Source: Pseudomonadota bacterium (lineage in GTDB: Bacteria > Myxococcota_A > Bradymonadia > UBA4248). Taken from it: a stretch of 32,380 bases of DNA. The DNA lies in NCBI GenBank assembly GCA_017441205.1, contig JAFRYG010000103.1, positions 1 to 32,380 on the forward strand, read 5' to 3'. Shown here one piece after another: positions 1-7,250 of the stretch (the stretch's first letter is position 1; every line of letters begins with the position of its first letter). Below the pieces are notes generated by a model. That model was given only the letters and a program-made list of their open reading frames with translations. It made no database searches and had not been told where the DNA came from. The position numbers and the translations under genes were made by a program.

Positions 1-297
1 GTCGAATGTCCATCCCTGGACATGCCTCCCTCGCCTCTCGCCGCCGTCCATGGCGGCGCAGTGATTCTGATGAATACCAATCATGGCTATTCGAAATCAT
101 TGCAATAACGGGACGTTATTGGGGTTGTGGCCCTTTGCGAACTGAGGCGAATTGTTTGGATTATGTAAATCGGGGCGTTGCGGGCCCTCCCGCAGTGGGG
201 GTAGCTGCGTATTGGCGCAGAGCGCCAATAGCAGCGCAGGGGGCAACTGCCCCCTCAAACATAAAACCACCGATCCGACCTTTGGGACAAACCCTCA
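1..297. other. Non-coding stretch with simple hairpins
   Basis: No convincing gene is seen. It lies downstream of the minus-strand acyltransferase. It holds perfect inverted repeats at 6-12/17-23 (7 bp), 39-45/52-58 (7 bp) and 238-244/249-255 (7 bp, loop AACT), plus the bulged hairpin BH1 listed separately. The short open frames here have no ribosome binding site or recognisable protein features. Confidence 0.5.
204..235 (-). repeat. Bulged hairpin BH1
   Basis: Outer arms 204-208 and 231-235 (GCTGC/GCAGC) pair perfectly. Inner arms 210-218 and 222-230 (9 bp, beginning TAT and ending ATA) pair perfectly around a 3-nt loop. The single unpaired base is G209, which is C on the minus strand. Read with the upstream acyltransferase gene, the order is outer arm, TAT arm, loop, ATA arm, extra C, outer arm. 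A plain hairpin at 238-255 lies beside it. Confidence 0.7.
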
Positions 298-2196
298 TTA
301 TCTGAACAATCCCGGGATATCGAATGCATGGGCATAGAATTGCGCACCGCCCCGGGTCAGATGTTCGCAATCCTGGCTGATGAACTTGTGGTCATCGGAG
401 AATACGCGGATGCGGTTTTGGGGGACTCTGACCTTTTCGATAAAATCGAGATAATGCGTACCCCATTCGGATTTCCACCGGGCATTGAGATTGTCGTATT
501 CCGGATTCGCGGGAATCGTCTGCTCAAAATAATCTGCGTCGCGGCGGTGCCGGTAGATCGTGCCGTTGCTCTGGCCAAAGTTTTTCGTTCCGATGCCGTA
601 GACTCTGTCGGGATTTTTGGCATTCTGCCACAGATACTCGGGAACACCGGGCTTTGCGGCAAAAACAAAGATGTAGTCGCTCTGTTGAATGCGGCTCACG
701 TGTTTCTTTTCATTCAGTTCGGTGAGTTTGTAATCGGTGTAGATATAGGACAGTTCGATTCTGTCCTTCATTTCTGATTCAAGGAGAATATTTCCCCAGT
801 CCCGTGCAAACGAATTGCCGATGACAAGCACCCGAATCCGGTCGCCGGTACCAGAAAAATCGTGATTATACTTATAGATTCGATCGCAATACTCTGCATG
901 CATGCTTCTGTGCACTTCCGTTCGCTTGATATCGAGTTCGGGAACGTCACGGATGACGCCGGCATTCAGATAAAGCGCAAATGCTGCTGCACAAGTAAGG
1001 ATTTCGGTGATGCCGATGGCAGACCAGATGACTTTTGAAGCCAGCGGTTTTGGAGAACCTTTGTAGATATTGGTTTTTTCTTCGACAAAACGCCAGGTGA
1101 CAAAAGAAATGGCCAGAACTGCGGCAAGATATATGATCAGAAACAGCACGGAAATTTCATTCGTCATGTAGTACCGGTAAAATGCGATAATGATCTGATG
1201 CCATACGAAGATGCTCAGACTCATTCTGCCGATAGCAGCAAGCGGACGGCGGCTGAAGATGTACCGGATGACGGGATTTTTTGTATTGTCCTGTGCGACG
1301 ACGAGGCATGATAGAATTACTGTCATGATCAGGAGCACGGCGGGCGGCAGGATAAGGCCCGTTCCGTATTCGATGGGAGCGCCGATGACGGGCAGATGGG
1401 ATCCTATGGAATGAATATCGAATGTCACGAGACTGATGCAAATAACAGCCAGAAGGCCCAGAATGGTTACCGGTGAAATCCATTTGACTCGGTTCAGCCA
1501 GTTCATGCGGGCAATATTCAGGCCGGCAAGTCCGCCGAGACCGAGCTCAAAAAAACGATTCTGGAGCCAGTAAAAACGAATCCCTTCGGCTGTGTGGGGA
1601 TTGATTCCGAAGGTGAACGGATTCAGGTAACAGAGAACGGACACGGCGCAGAGCAGAATCAGAAAGCGATTCACGCATTGTTCGTAGGCTTGTTCCGACA
1701 GATCCTTACCTTTTCTTTTCAGAAATTTTCTAAATCCCAGAATGAGCAGCGGAAAGACGACGTAAAATTCAAACAGTACGCCGAGGTACCAGACATGCAT
1801 GAGCGGTTTGTAATCGTTCAGGGCATTCCAGTAATTTTTGGATGTCAGTGAGGACAGGATGTTGCCCGACAGAAAGTTTGAGGCGATGACGGATTGTGCG
1901 AGGTTTTCGTAGTGATCGGGAAGCATTCCGATTGCTCCGGCGGTCAGGCAGAAAACCGATGCGATGAGGACGAGCGGCAAAAATCGGATCAATTTCTTTT
2001 TGATGAATCCGATGTATGAAAAATCACCTCTGTGAATATGCCTGCATACGGACGGAATGGTGAGATAGCCACTGATGACGAAAAATAGATCGACAGCAAG
2101 ATAGCCCGATTTCAATATACCAAGATGATAAAAAACGACGGCAATAATTGCAAAACCTTTGAGAACATCAATATCATTACGATAAGCAGCGCTCAT
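298..2196 (-). CDS. Membrane acyltransferase (acyltransferase 3 family) with C-terminal SGNH domain
   Basis: Probably transfers an acyl (often acetyl) group to a cell-surface polysaccharide, as OafA-like O-antigen acetylases do. The N-terminal part has about ten hydrophobic segments and the family signatures near the start: FYHLG with its conserved His, and VDLFFVISGYL. Residues from about 440 to the end are soluble and resemble the SGNH hydrolase-like domain fused to many of these enzymes: block I reads GNSFARDW, and a late block DCEHLTRGGA fits the DxxHL(S/T)xxGA catalytic Asp-His pair. Total 632 aa, normal for the fused type. It starts 3 bp after the PAP2 gene stop, and its AGAGG ribosome site lies in the last codons of that gene, so the two are translationally coupled. 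The acceptor sugar cannot be read from sequence. Confidence 0.9.
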   Translation of the reverse strand: MSAAYRNDIDVLKGFAIIAVVFYHLGILKSGYLAVDLFFVISGYLTIPSVCRHIHRGDFSYIGFIKKKLIRFLPLVLIASVFCLTAGAIGMLPDHYENLAQSVIASNFLSGNILSSLTSKNYWNALNDYKPLMHVWYLGVLFEFYVVFPLLILGFRKFLKRKGKDLSEQAYEQCVNRFLILLCAVSVLCYLNPFTFGINPHTAEGIRFYWLQNRFFELGLGGLAGLNIARMNWLNRVKWISPVTILGLLAVICISLVTFDIHSIGSHLPVIGAPIEYGTGLILPPAVLLIMTVILSCLVVAQDNTKNPVIRYIFSRRPLAAIGRMSLSIFVWHQIIIAFYRYYMTNEISVLFLIIYLAAVLAISFVTWRFVEEKTNIYKGSPKPLASKVIWSAIGITEILTCAAAFALYLNAGVIRDVPELDIKRTEVHRSMHAEYCDRIYKYNHDFSGTGDRIRVLVIGNSFARDWGNILLESEMKDRIELSYIYTDYKLTELNEKKHVSRIQQSDYIFVFAAKPGVPEYLWQNAKNPDRVYGIGTKNFGQSNGTIYRHRRDADYFEQTIPANPEYDNLNARWKSEWGTHYLDFIEKVRVPQNRIRVFSDDHKFISQDCEHLTRGGAQFYAHAFDIPGLFR

Positions 2197-2199
2197 GAA

Positions 2200-2946
2200 T
2201 TACCTCTGCTGATGTTCCGGTCTGGCATTTTGGCTTGCAGATTTGGCGTTTTTGATTTCGGCTTTTGCCTTGCTGACGGCGGCCACGAATTCCGGATCGG
2301 CATGGAGACGGGCAACGGTCGCGCTGGCGACCAGGCGGCCTGCATCGACGTCGCTTTGGTAATGATATCCGGCGATGACGCGGCTTTGGCCGAATTCATA
2401 TCCCCGGGCCAGAATGGCATCCTGGGCTTCGGGAAAGACTTCGACCAGTACCAATGCGACACTCCAGCCGACGGTTGAATGTCCGGATGGATAGGAAAAG
2501 TTAGGGTTGTGTTTGGCTTCGGCTTCCGGAATGAGCGATGGTTCCCTGAACTGTGCATATGGGCGAGTGCGGAGATGGTGCTTCTTGGCTTTGCGCGTTG
2601 CACTGCTGGCGGTATCCATTGTGCGCCCAATCAGGTCGTACAGGGCGGGAGTCTTTTGGGCAGATATTTCGATGCCCATGGCTTGCGAAAAAATCCCGGA
2701 CAGATTCGCAGCGGTGAGTTCTGCATCCGATTTTGCCTGAATTCCGCGCGGTGTCTCACGCATGGACTTGCCCCAAATATAGAGGCTCCAGTCATTGAAG
2801 AAGCGCTGGCTGTCGGCTGCCGGCGGCGCCGGCAGATAGTTCACGGCATTGGGCAGATCGTCAATACTCAGGTAGGGACGATGATCGTCGGCCAGTGCGG
2901 AGATCGGGAACATGACAATAAGCAAGAAGAACAGGATTTTTTTCAT
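2200..2946 (-). CDS. PAP2-family phosphatase (class A acid phosphatase-like), exported
   Basis: A 248-aa protein with a Sec signal peptide (MKKILFFLLIVMFPISALA). It has the three phosphatase motifs of the PAP2/class A non-specific acid phosphatase superfamily in order: KKHHLRTRP (the KX6RP motif), PSGHS, and SRVIAGYHYQSD (the SRX5HX3D motif). The catalytic histidines are present in the last two. The lack of further membrane spans and the overall length fit secreted bacterial acid phosphatases of the PhoN type better than membrane lipid phosphatases. It should hydrolyse phosphomonoesters or lipid-linked phosphates in the periplasm. It is the first gene of a two-gene unit with the acyltransferase, which suggests a shared role in surface lipid or polysaccharide processing (inference). 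Confidence 0.9.
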   Translation of the reverse strand: MKKILFFLLIVMFPISALADDHRPYLSIDDLPNAVNYLPAPPAADSQRFFNDWSLYIWGKSMRETPRGIQAKSDAELTAANLSGIFSQAMGIEISAQKTPALYDLIGRTMDTASSATRKAKKHHLRTRPYAQFREPSLIPEAEAKHNPNFSYPSGHSTVGWSVALVLVEVFPEAQDAILARGYEFGQSRVIAGYHYQSDVDAGRLVASATVARLHADPEFVAAVSKAKAEIKNAKSASQNARPEHQQR

Positions 2947-3050
2947 GATGTTCTCATTCGGGAATTCAGGCGTGATGGACGGTGACTGTAAGCTTTTGCG
3001 ACAGTGCCCGGAAGCGTGATTTCAACAGAATATCTTTGCTTTGTAAATAA

Positions 3051-3226
3051 TGAGCTTTGAGTTTTGAGTTTTGAGTTTTGAGTTTTGAGTTTGAGTTTTG
3101 AGTTTTGAGTTTTGAGTTATGAGTTATGAGTTATGAGTTTTGAGTTTTGAGTTATGCAATCACAAAGGTTCTTGCTAAAGAATCGAGTAAATAAGGTACC
3201 AACTCGCAACTCGCAACTCGCAACAC
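3051..3226. repeat. Heptamer-flanked repeat element, copy 1
   Basis: Left arm 3051-3154 is a tandem array of fourteen 7-nt units plus one 6-nt unit, consensus TGAGTTT with TGAGTTA variants. The core is 3155-3200 (46 bp). Right arm 3201-3226 is three AACTCGC heptamers and a partial unit. The two arms carry the GAGTT word on opposite strands, so they can fold into a stem paired 5 of every 7 nt with the core as loop. A second copy with a 45/46 identical core is at 12063-12184. The layout recalls heptanucleotide short tandem repeats known from cyanobacteria. No coding capacity is evident. Confidence 0.85.
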
Positions 3227-3989
3227 ATGATGAGTTTTGAGCTTGGAACTTATCAACACTCTTGTGTCATACAGAGCAAAAAAAATCGTACATCCTGGTG
3301 AAACAAAATCGTCCCCGATGGCATCATTTGGGTGAAGGAATGATCCTTCCGGTGTTTTGGGGAGGCGTATGATGTATTTATCCGGATTTGTCTGACGAAT
3401 AATTTTCCGGACATAATGTGCGAACATCCGAGGGGCGGAGCATGCTGTCGTGGTTTCCGGACGCGGGGCCTGACCGTGGAGCGTCGTACATGCCAGGCAC
3501 ATCGGGATGCTCATTTTTACGACAGGCTATGTCGGAAAGGGGGCATTGTGCCAAGACCGTGCGTATTTTGGGTTTGGACGGCGAGTCGGCGGGCGGGAAG
3601 GGACAGGAGGTAACCCTTGGGTTAGCCGGTGATGTGGGTTTGTGTAGGTTAATGTGGTTTTATTGTATGGAAAGAGGGGGGCTGGGGGACTGGATATGCT
3701 TAACCGGCGCAGATTTCGCAATATCCCGAAAGATTTGTTCTTATTATTCTGAGCATTGAGCTTCTAAAGGGCATTCATCACCTCAGTGCCAAGCCAGCAT
3801 TGCAATTGTTGGAGAATAAATAATTCACGCTGTATCACAGAGCTTTATGGTTTGAATGGGTTATGGTGTGGATGAGGAAATTCAGTTAATCGCAATTGAA
3901 TTTATTGTCCAATAACGATAAATTCACTCAATTTTGTTCGAGGGTGTGTTTCTGCAATCATGCATGTGTGTTGAGGCTTCGGAGTTTTT
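3227..3989. other. Long intergenic stretch without recognisable gene
   Basis: About 760 bp between the heptamer element and the acidic-protein gene. Two more degenerate TGAGTTT-type units follow the element near 3230-3245. Open frames of up to 120 codons occur on both strands (for example plus 3418-3759 from a GTG), but none has a ribosome site, a signal sequence or protein-like composition. No tRNA-like fold was seen. Confidence 0.5.
3896..3924 (+). promoter_or_regulatory. Weak candidate sigma70-type promoter for the acidic protein gene
   Basis: TTGAAT at 3896-3901 and TAAATT at 3919-3924 are 17 bp apart, inside an AT-rich stretch about 65 bp upstream of the start codon. Each hexamer matches the consensus at only four of six positions, so this is tentative. 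Confidence 0.2.
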
Positions 3990-6338
3990 ATGGAGATTCA
4001 GACAACGAGCGGTATTCCTGACGAAATAAAAAATGTGGTTGAGCTTTTATATTCGCGCAGCAAGGAAATTTCACGTGCAGAAGCGGAACATTTGAAAGAA
4101 GAGAATCCCGAACTGAGTCCAATCGTTGATCGTGTGCTGCAGTTGATGGACAGTGACGAATTGCCGCCGAATGCAGAGGCATTTTGTGATGCTGTTGCGA
4201 TGCCCGTAATTATTGACGATATGGGGGAGGACGATGAATTTGTTGAAGAAGAAGGCAGTCCGCTTCCCGGTGAATTGTTTTTTGATACCTCATCCTCATC
4301 CGCGATGAACGAAACAAGTGATACAGTGCATGCGGACAGTAAATCATGTGATCCTGCCGGAGACGAAGAAAAGGCCGAGTCATCTGAAGGTTTGATTTCT
4401 GAGTTGAGTGATTTGAGTCACCCGGAGTTGAGTGACGGATTGCTCTCTCAGGAAGAGGGGGTTGCTGGAATTGTTGAATTAACAGATGATGCAGGACCTG
4501 ATGGTATTGTGGCTGAGAATAGTCATTTGAGCTATCCGGGGGCGAGTGATGTGTTGTCCTCCGAAGAAGAAGGTGCTGGGGGGAATGCTGTATTCGCAGA
4601 AGATAATGACATCGTTGCTGATGAGATCTTGTCTGAGGATAGTGATTCCGGGCATCCGGAGTCTATCGATGCATTGGGGAACGGAGAAGATGGTGCAGCA
4701 GGAAATGCTGAACCAATAGAAGATGATGCAGTGCTTGATGATATCGTGGTTGAGGATATCGTGATGGAGGATATCCGCGAAGGCGGCAATGCAGATGCTT
4801 TTATGGAGTTTTCTCTGGGAGAGGAAGACGAAGATGGACACTTTTCATCGAATAATCCGGACGCATTGAATCATTCGAATCATTCCGGACGTCAGGATAC
4901 TGTGGATGAGCACGAGCCAGCATATGCTGGAACCGGACAGATGTTCGATGACAATGACGATGAAGGTGATGAACAGGATGGGGTTGAATTTGATATTGAT
5001 CTCAATTTTGAACCCCGGGCGCCGGAGGAAATTCCAGTAGAAAATCCGGTTCGTGACAGCGGGATTATGCTGGTGAATTCAGAGAACGAACCGGTTTTGT
5101 CGGCAAAAATGAGCGATGATATATTATTTGAAGAGGATTTTGAGTTATCCTTTTTGAAGTTTCATCCCGAGGAGAAAAAAGCTGAGAACGTTCAGAAGAC
5201 TGGCGAAGAAGATGATGTCATTGCGTATCCCGGCGCAGAGATTTCGGGGTTAATGGAAGATAAGGCAGAGATATCCAATCGTGATGTGCTTCCGGAGGAA
5301 GAAGAGGAAGAGCCGGACAACATATCGGTTGGATTCTCGGAATCGGAGCTGGCTGATGCAGAACTGATGGATGTTGAGCAGATCGATATCGGAGGAATTC
5401 TGGATACGCCCGATGAACAGGATGATGGGCGCAGTCCCTTCCTTTCCGGTAGTCTGAGCGATTCTGAGCGCATTTCGATGGGGGCGACTCCCATCAAGTT
5501 TGGTGAACGCGTAGAGAAGATTTCGCATATTTCCTGTCATGCCGTAGAGGTTGCCGTGGGAAGTGTCCCGTCGGATATTACGACGCCGGTGCCTGCGGGC
5601 AATGTATTTGCCGAGGTGAACAGATTGGGGATGAGGCAGACCGATTCGGGGAATGACAGAGTTCTGACCAGTGTTCCCGGGATGGGTGTATCTCCGGATG
5701 TAACGCATGGAACAACGCGTCAGGACTGGGCCGACAATACTTTGGATGTTTTTGATGAATCCAAACGTCTGACGGTGGATTCATTGAAACCGATCGGTTC
5801 ATCTGAAGAATCCCGTCGTCTGACCGTCGATTCGATGAAATCAGTCAATCCGAACAATACATTGGAAGTCAATGAGTTCAATGCGGCGGACCGATTTGAT
5901 TTTCGCAGGCTGGATCGTCGCGTATCTCCTGAAGATCATGCGCGTCCAACGGCGTTGAATCTGTCTCCGGTGGTGCCCGGTATGGGGGTGGTGCCTGTCG
6001 GTATCAGGAGAGGCGGCGGAGTTCAGAGTGAGAACACGCGTCCGACGATGGCCGGCGTTTCGTCTGTCGTCGGAATTGGCGCTAAAAAGCTGGATCCGGT
6101 TGCAGCGCAGCAGGCTTTGGAAAAAATCAAACCCGTGATGAGGACGCCCAGACTGCTGTGCAAGATGTCTGAACTATCGAAGCGCAATGATATCAATCCC
6201 CGGGCCGGTTTTATTATTTCGATGATCGACGGCAATACGACGATTGCCGACATCCTCGATATTTCGGCATGGCCTGAATCGGAAACGGCTGCGCTGCTGC
6301 TGGAACTGGAAACACAACAAATCATTTCATTTTATTAA
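3990..6338 (+). CDS. Very acidic protein with C-terminal GFxxSxIDGxTTIxDILDIS domain
   Basis: A 782-aa protein without signal peptide or membrane span. The ATG follows GGAG at 3981-3984. Residues about 60-500 are extremely rich in Asp, Glu and Ser and probably disordered. Within them a degenerate unit recurs (for example HPELSDGLLSQEEG and YPGASDVLSSEEEG). Around residues 585-620 the motif RLTVDSxK occurs twice. The last 65 residues form a compact domain: a Leu-rich helix, then GFIISMIDGNTTIADILDIS and a final helical segment. Domains of this look occur at the C-terminus of myxobacterial regulatory and motility-related proteins (from memory, not searched). The long acidic region may be a flexible spacer or interaction surface. 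Function is unknown. The stretch just downstream contains a decayed copy of the C-terminal domain. Confidence 0.8.
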   Translation: MEIQTTSGIPDEIKNVVELLYSRSKEISRAEAEHLKEENPELSPIVDRVLQLMDSDELPPNAEAFCDAVAMPVIIDDMGEDDEFVEEEGSPLPGELFFDTSSSSAMNETSDTVHADSKSCDPAGDEEKAESSEGLISELSDLSHPELSDGLLSQEEGVAGIVELTDDAGPDGIVAENSHLSYPGASDVLSSEEEGAGGNAVFAEDNDIVADEILSEDSDSGHPESIDALGNGEDGAAGNAEPIEDDAVLDDIVVEDIVMEDIREGGNADAFMEFSLGEEDEDGHFSSNNPDALNHSNHSGRQDTVDEHEPAYAGTGQMFDDNDDEGDEQDGVEFDIDLNFEPRAPEEIPVENPVRDSGIMLVNSENEPVLSAKMSDDILFEEDFELSFLKFHPEEKKAENVQKTGEEDDVIAYPGAEISGLMEDKAEISNRDVLPEEEEEEPDNISVGFSESELADAELMDVEQIDIGGILDTPDEQDDGRSPFLSGSLSDSERISMGATPIKFGERVEKISHISCHAVEVAVGSVPSDITTPVPAGNVFAEVNRLGMRQTDSGNDRVLTSVPGMGVSPDVTHGTTRQDWADNTLDVFDESKRLTVDSLKPIGSSEESRRLTVDSMKSVNPNNTLEVNEFNAADRFDFRRLDRRVSPEDHARPTALNLSPVVPGMGVVPVGIRRGGGVQSENTRPTMAGVSSVVGIGAKKLDPVAAQQALEKIKPVMRTPRLLCKMSELSKRNDINPRAGFIISMIDGNTTIADILDISAWPESETAALLLELETQQIISFY

Positions 6339-6360
6339 AAGTGTTGAGTTTCAACTTTCT

Positions 6361-6454
6361 TCACTTGACAGATGTTGTGTCGGTTTTACCATCCGGGCGT
6401 TGTCGTCGATACGACGATTGCCGGAATTCCCGATATTTCGGGCAAGGTCTGAAT
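6361..6454 (+). pseudogene. Decayed duplicate of the 3' end of the acidic-protein gene
   Basis: The 14 bases at 6410-6423 are identical to 6236-6249 inside the preceding gene, 174 bp upstream. The next 18 positions match at 14, and a further run to about 6454 also matches with one inserted base. Upstream, GGTTTT at 6382-6387 matches the codons for the GF of the domain. Translated piecewise it gives VGFTIRALSS and then, after a one-base frame change, DTTIAGIPDIS followed by a stop. The parent reads GFIISMIDGNTTIADILDIS. Two frame breaks and the lost terminal helix show that it is not functional. It may extend upstream to about 6346. Confidence 0.6.
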
Positions 6455-6492
6455 ATAAACTGGCGGCTTGATTGCCGGCACTGAGATCACAA

Positions 6493-6596
6493 CGAATTCC
6501 CTCACACCTAAAGGAGCTAAAATGAGTAATCTTCTTGATTTGAGCGAATTCCCTCACACCTAAAGGAGCTAAAATGAGTAATCTTCTTCATCTGAC
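6493..6596 (+). repeat. 52-bp direct tandem duplication covering ribosome site and start of trx
   Basis: Copy 1 is 6493-6544 and copy 2 is 6545-6596. The first 44 bases of each (6493-6536 and 6545-6588) are identical and carry the AAGGAG ribosome site, the ATG and the first codons. The last eight bases differ at three positions. The second copy is the working start of thioredoxin. The first creates a 13-codon leader frame. Confidence 0.9.
6522..6563 (+). CDS. Possible 13-residue leader peptide upstream of thioredoxin
   Basis: The duplicated ribosome site AAGGAG (6511-6516) precedes an ATG at 6522 that opens a frame encoding MSNLLDLSEFPHT. Its TAA stop (6561-6563) directly abuts the AGGAG of the thioredoxin ribosome site. 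The initiation signal is identical to that of trx, so translation is plausible and could couple into the next start. It could equally be a by-product of the tandem duplication with no role. Confidence 0.4.
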   Translation: MSNLLDLSEFPHT

Positions 6597-6894
6597 AGAC
6601 GATAATTTCGAAGCTGAAGTCAAAAAAGCGAATGCCATGATCATTGATTTCTGGGCGAACTGGTGCGGTCCCTGCCGTGCACTTGGTCCGACGATCGAAG
6701 CTCTGGCCGACGAATATGCCGGCAAAGTTGTCGTTGCCAAATGCGATGTCGATGTTGCGCAGAATGCGGCTGCCAAATGGCGCATCCAGTCGATTCCCGC
6801 CATCATTGCCTTCAGGAATGGCGTCGAGGTCAACCGCGTCATTGGCAACAATCCGCGTGCCGTCAGGGAAATGATAGCCGATCTGGCCAACTGA
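6574..6894 (+). CDS. trxA: Thioredoxin
   Basis: A 106-aa protein of ordinary thioredoxin length with the redox site WCGPC at residues 30-34, the preceding DFWANWCGPC context, the buried-Asp region MIIDFWA, the KCDVD segment, and the cis-proline loop SIPAI. It should reduce cytoplasmic protein disulfides using thioredoxin reductase, which is not in this window. The start follows AAGGAG with a 7-nt spacer. The first codons and the ribosome site are duplicated just upstream. The stop overlaps the start of the next gene by one base (TGATG). Confidence 0.95.
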   Translation: MSNLLHLTDDNFEAEVKKANAMIIDFWANWCGPCRALGPTIEALADEYAGKVVVAKCDVDVAQNAAAKWRIQSIPAIIAFRNGVEVNRVIGNNPRAVREMIADLAN

Positions 6895-7112
6895 TGGATA
6901 TGAAAGATTATTTTGTCAACTGGGATGCCCATTTGACGACATTCTGGGTCCCGGTTATCCTGGGACTCATCTTTCTGAGTTTGGCGATACAGTCTCTGGT
7001 GAAGGATCGGAACGTCCGGGTCTGCATTTTGTATGTATTCCTGCTTCTTTGCTGCGTGGGATACATTGCATGGGGGGACGGCATCATTTCGAAGCTGGCG
7101 TCACTGTGGTGA
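6894..7112 (+). CDS. Small two-span membrane protein coupled to thioredoxin
   Basis: A 72-aa protein whose ATG shares its A with the thioredoxin TGA stop, which indicates translational coupling. It has a short polar N-terminus (MDMKDYFVNWDAH), a hydrophobic span at about residues 17-34 (FWVPVILGLIFLSLAIQS), a basic loop KDRNVR, and a second span at about 42-60 containing three Cys (CILYVFLLLCCVGYIAW). I do not recognise a family. The vicinal Cys pair and the coupling to thioredoxin make a thiol-linked membrane role conceivable, but that is speculation. Coding support rests on the overlap, the continuous frame and the clean membrane topology. Confidence 0.7.
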   Translation: MDMKDYFVNWDAHLTTFWVPVILGLIFLSLAIQSLVKDRNVRVCILYVFLLLCCVGYIAWGDGIISKLASLW

Positions 7113-7115
7113 TCC

Positions 7116-7132
7116 GCCTTGCGAAGCAAGGC
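7116..7132. repeat. Plain GC-rich hairpin after the small membrane protein gene
   Basis: Perfect inverted repeat 7116-7122/7126-7132 (GCCTTGC/GCAAGGC, loop GAA), followed by a second GC-rich inverted repeat near 7137-7158 with GCGCGC inner arms. No T-run follows on the plus strand, so termination strength is uncertain. Confidence 0.6.
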
Positions 7133-7154
7133 CCGGGGGCGCGCGGTGCGCGCT

Positions 7155-7188
7155 GCCCGGCGTATGTGCCCGATGCACATAGCCGGGC
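7155..7188 (-). repeat. Bulged hairpin BH2
   Basis: Outer arms 7155-7161 and 7182-7188 (GCCCGGC/GCCGGGC) and inner arms 7163-7169 and 7175-7181 (TATGTGC/GCACATA) are both perfect. The only unpaired stem base is G7162, a C on the minus strand. Loop 7170-7174. It is the distal member of the pair BH3-BH2 downstream of the minus-strand methyltransferase gene. Confidence 0.8.
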
Positions 7189-7190
7189 AC

Positions 7191-7225
7191 AAAAAAAGGG
7201 CGTATGCGCCGACGGCGCATAGCCC
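7191..7225 (-). terminator. Bulged hairpin BH3 with T-run, terminator of the methyltransferase gene
   Basis: Outer arms 7198-7201 and 7222-7225 (GGGC/GCCC), unpaired G7202, and inner arms 7203-7210 and 7214-7221 (8 bp starting TAT) with loop GAC. On the minus strand the hairpin is followed at once by seven Ts (7197-7191), a textbook intrinsic terminator 26 bp after the stop of the gene at 7251. Confidence 0.85.
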
Positions 7226-7250
7226 GTAAATCATTGCAGATTCAAAAGAA

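Noticed and set aside
2479..2985. A 168-codon plus-strand frame
   Set aside because: It is antisense to the PAP2 phosphatase gene, whose catalytic motifs are intact in the minus frame.
3051..3226. CRISPR-like regular repeats
   Set aside because: The units are contiguous 7-mers with no spacers and there are no cas genes. The same reasoning excludes the NPGQ 12-mers and the 141-bp repeats, which are coding.
3601..3630. A small inverted repeat around 3609-3627 with a possible bulged G, considered as another BH member
   Set aside because: The inner stem is TAACCC/GGGTTA without the TAT/ATA step, and the outer stem is only two base pairs.
3418..3759. A 113-codon plus-strand frame in the long intergenic stretch
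   Set aside because: It has a GTG start without a ribosome site, mixed composition and no recognisable domain.
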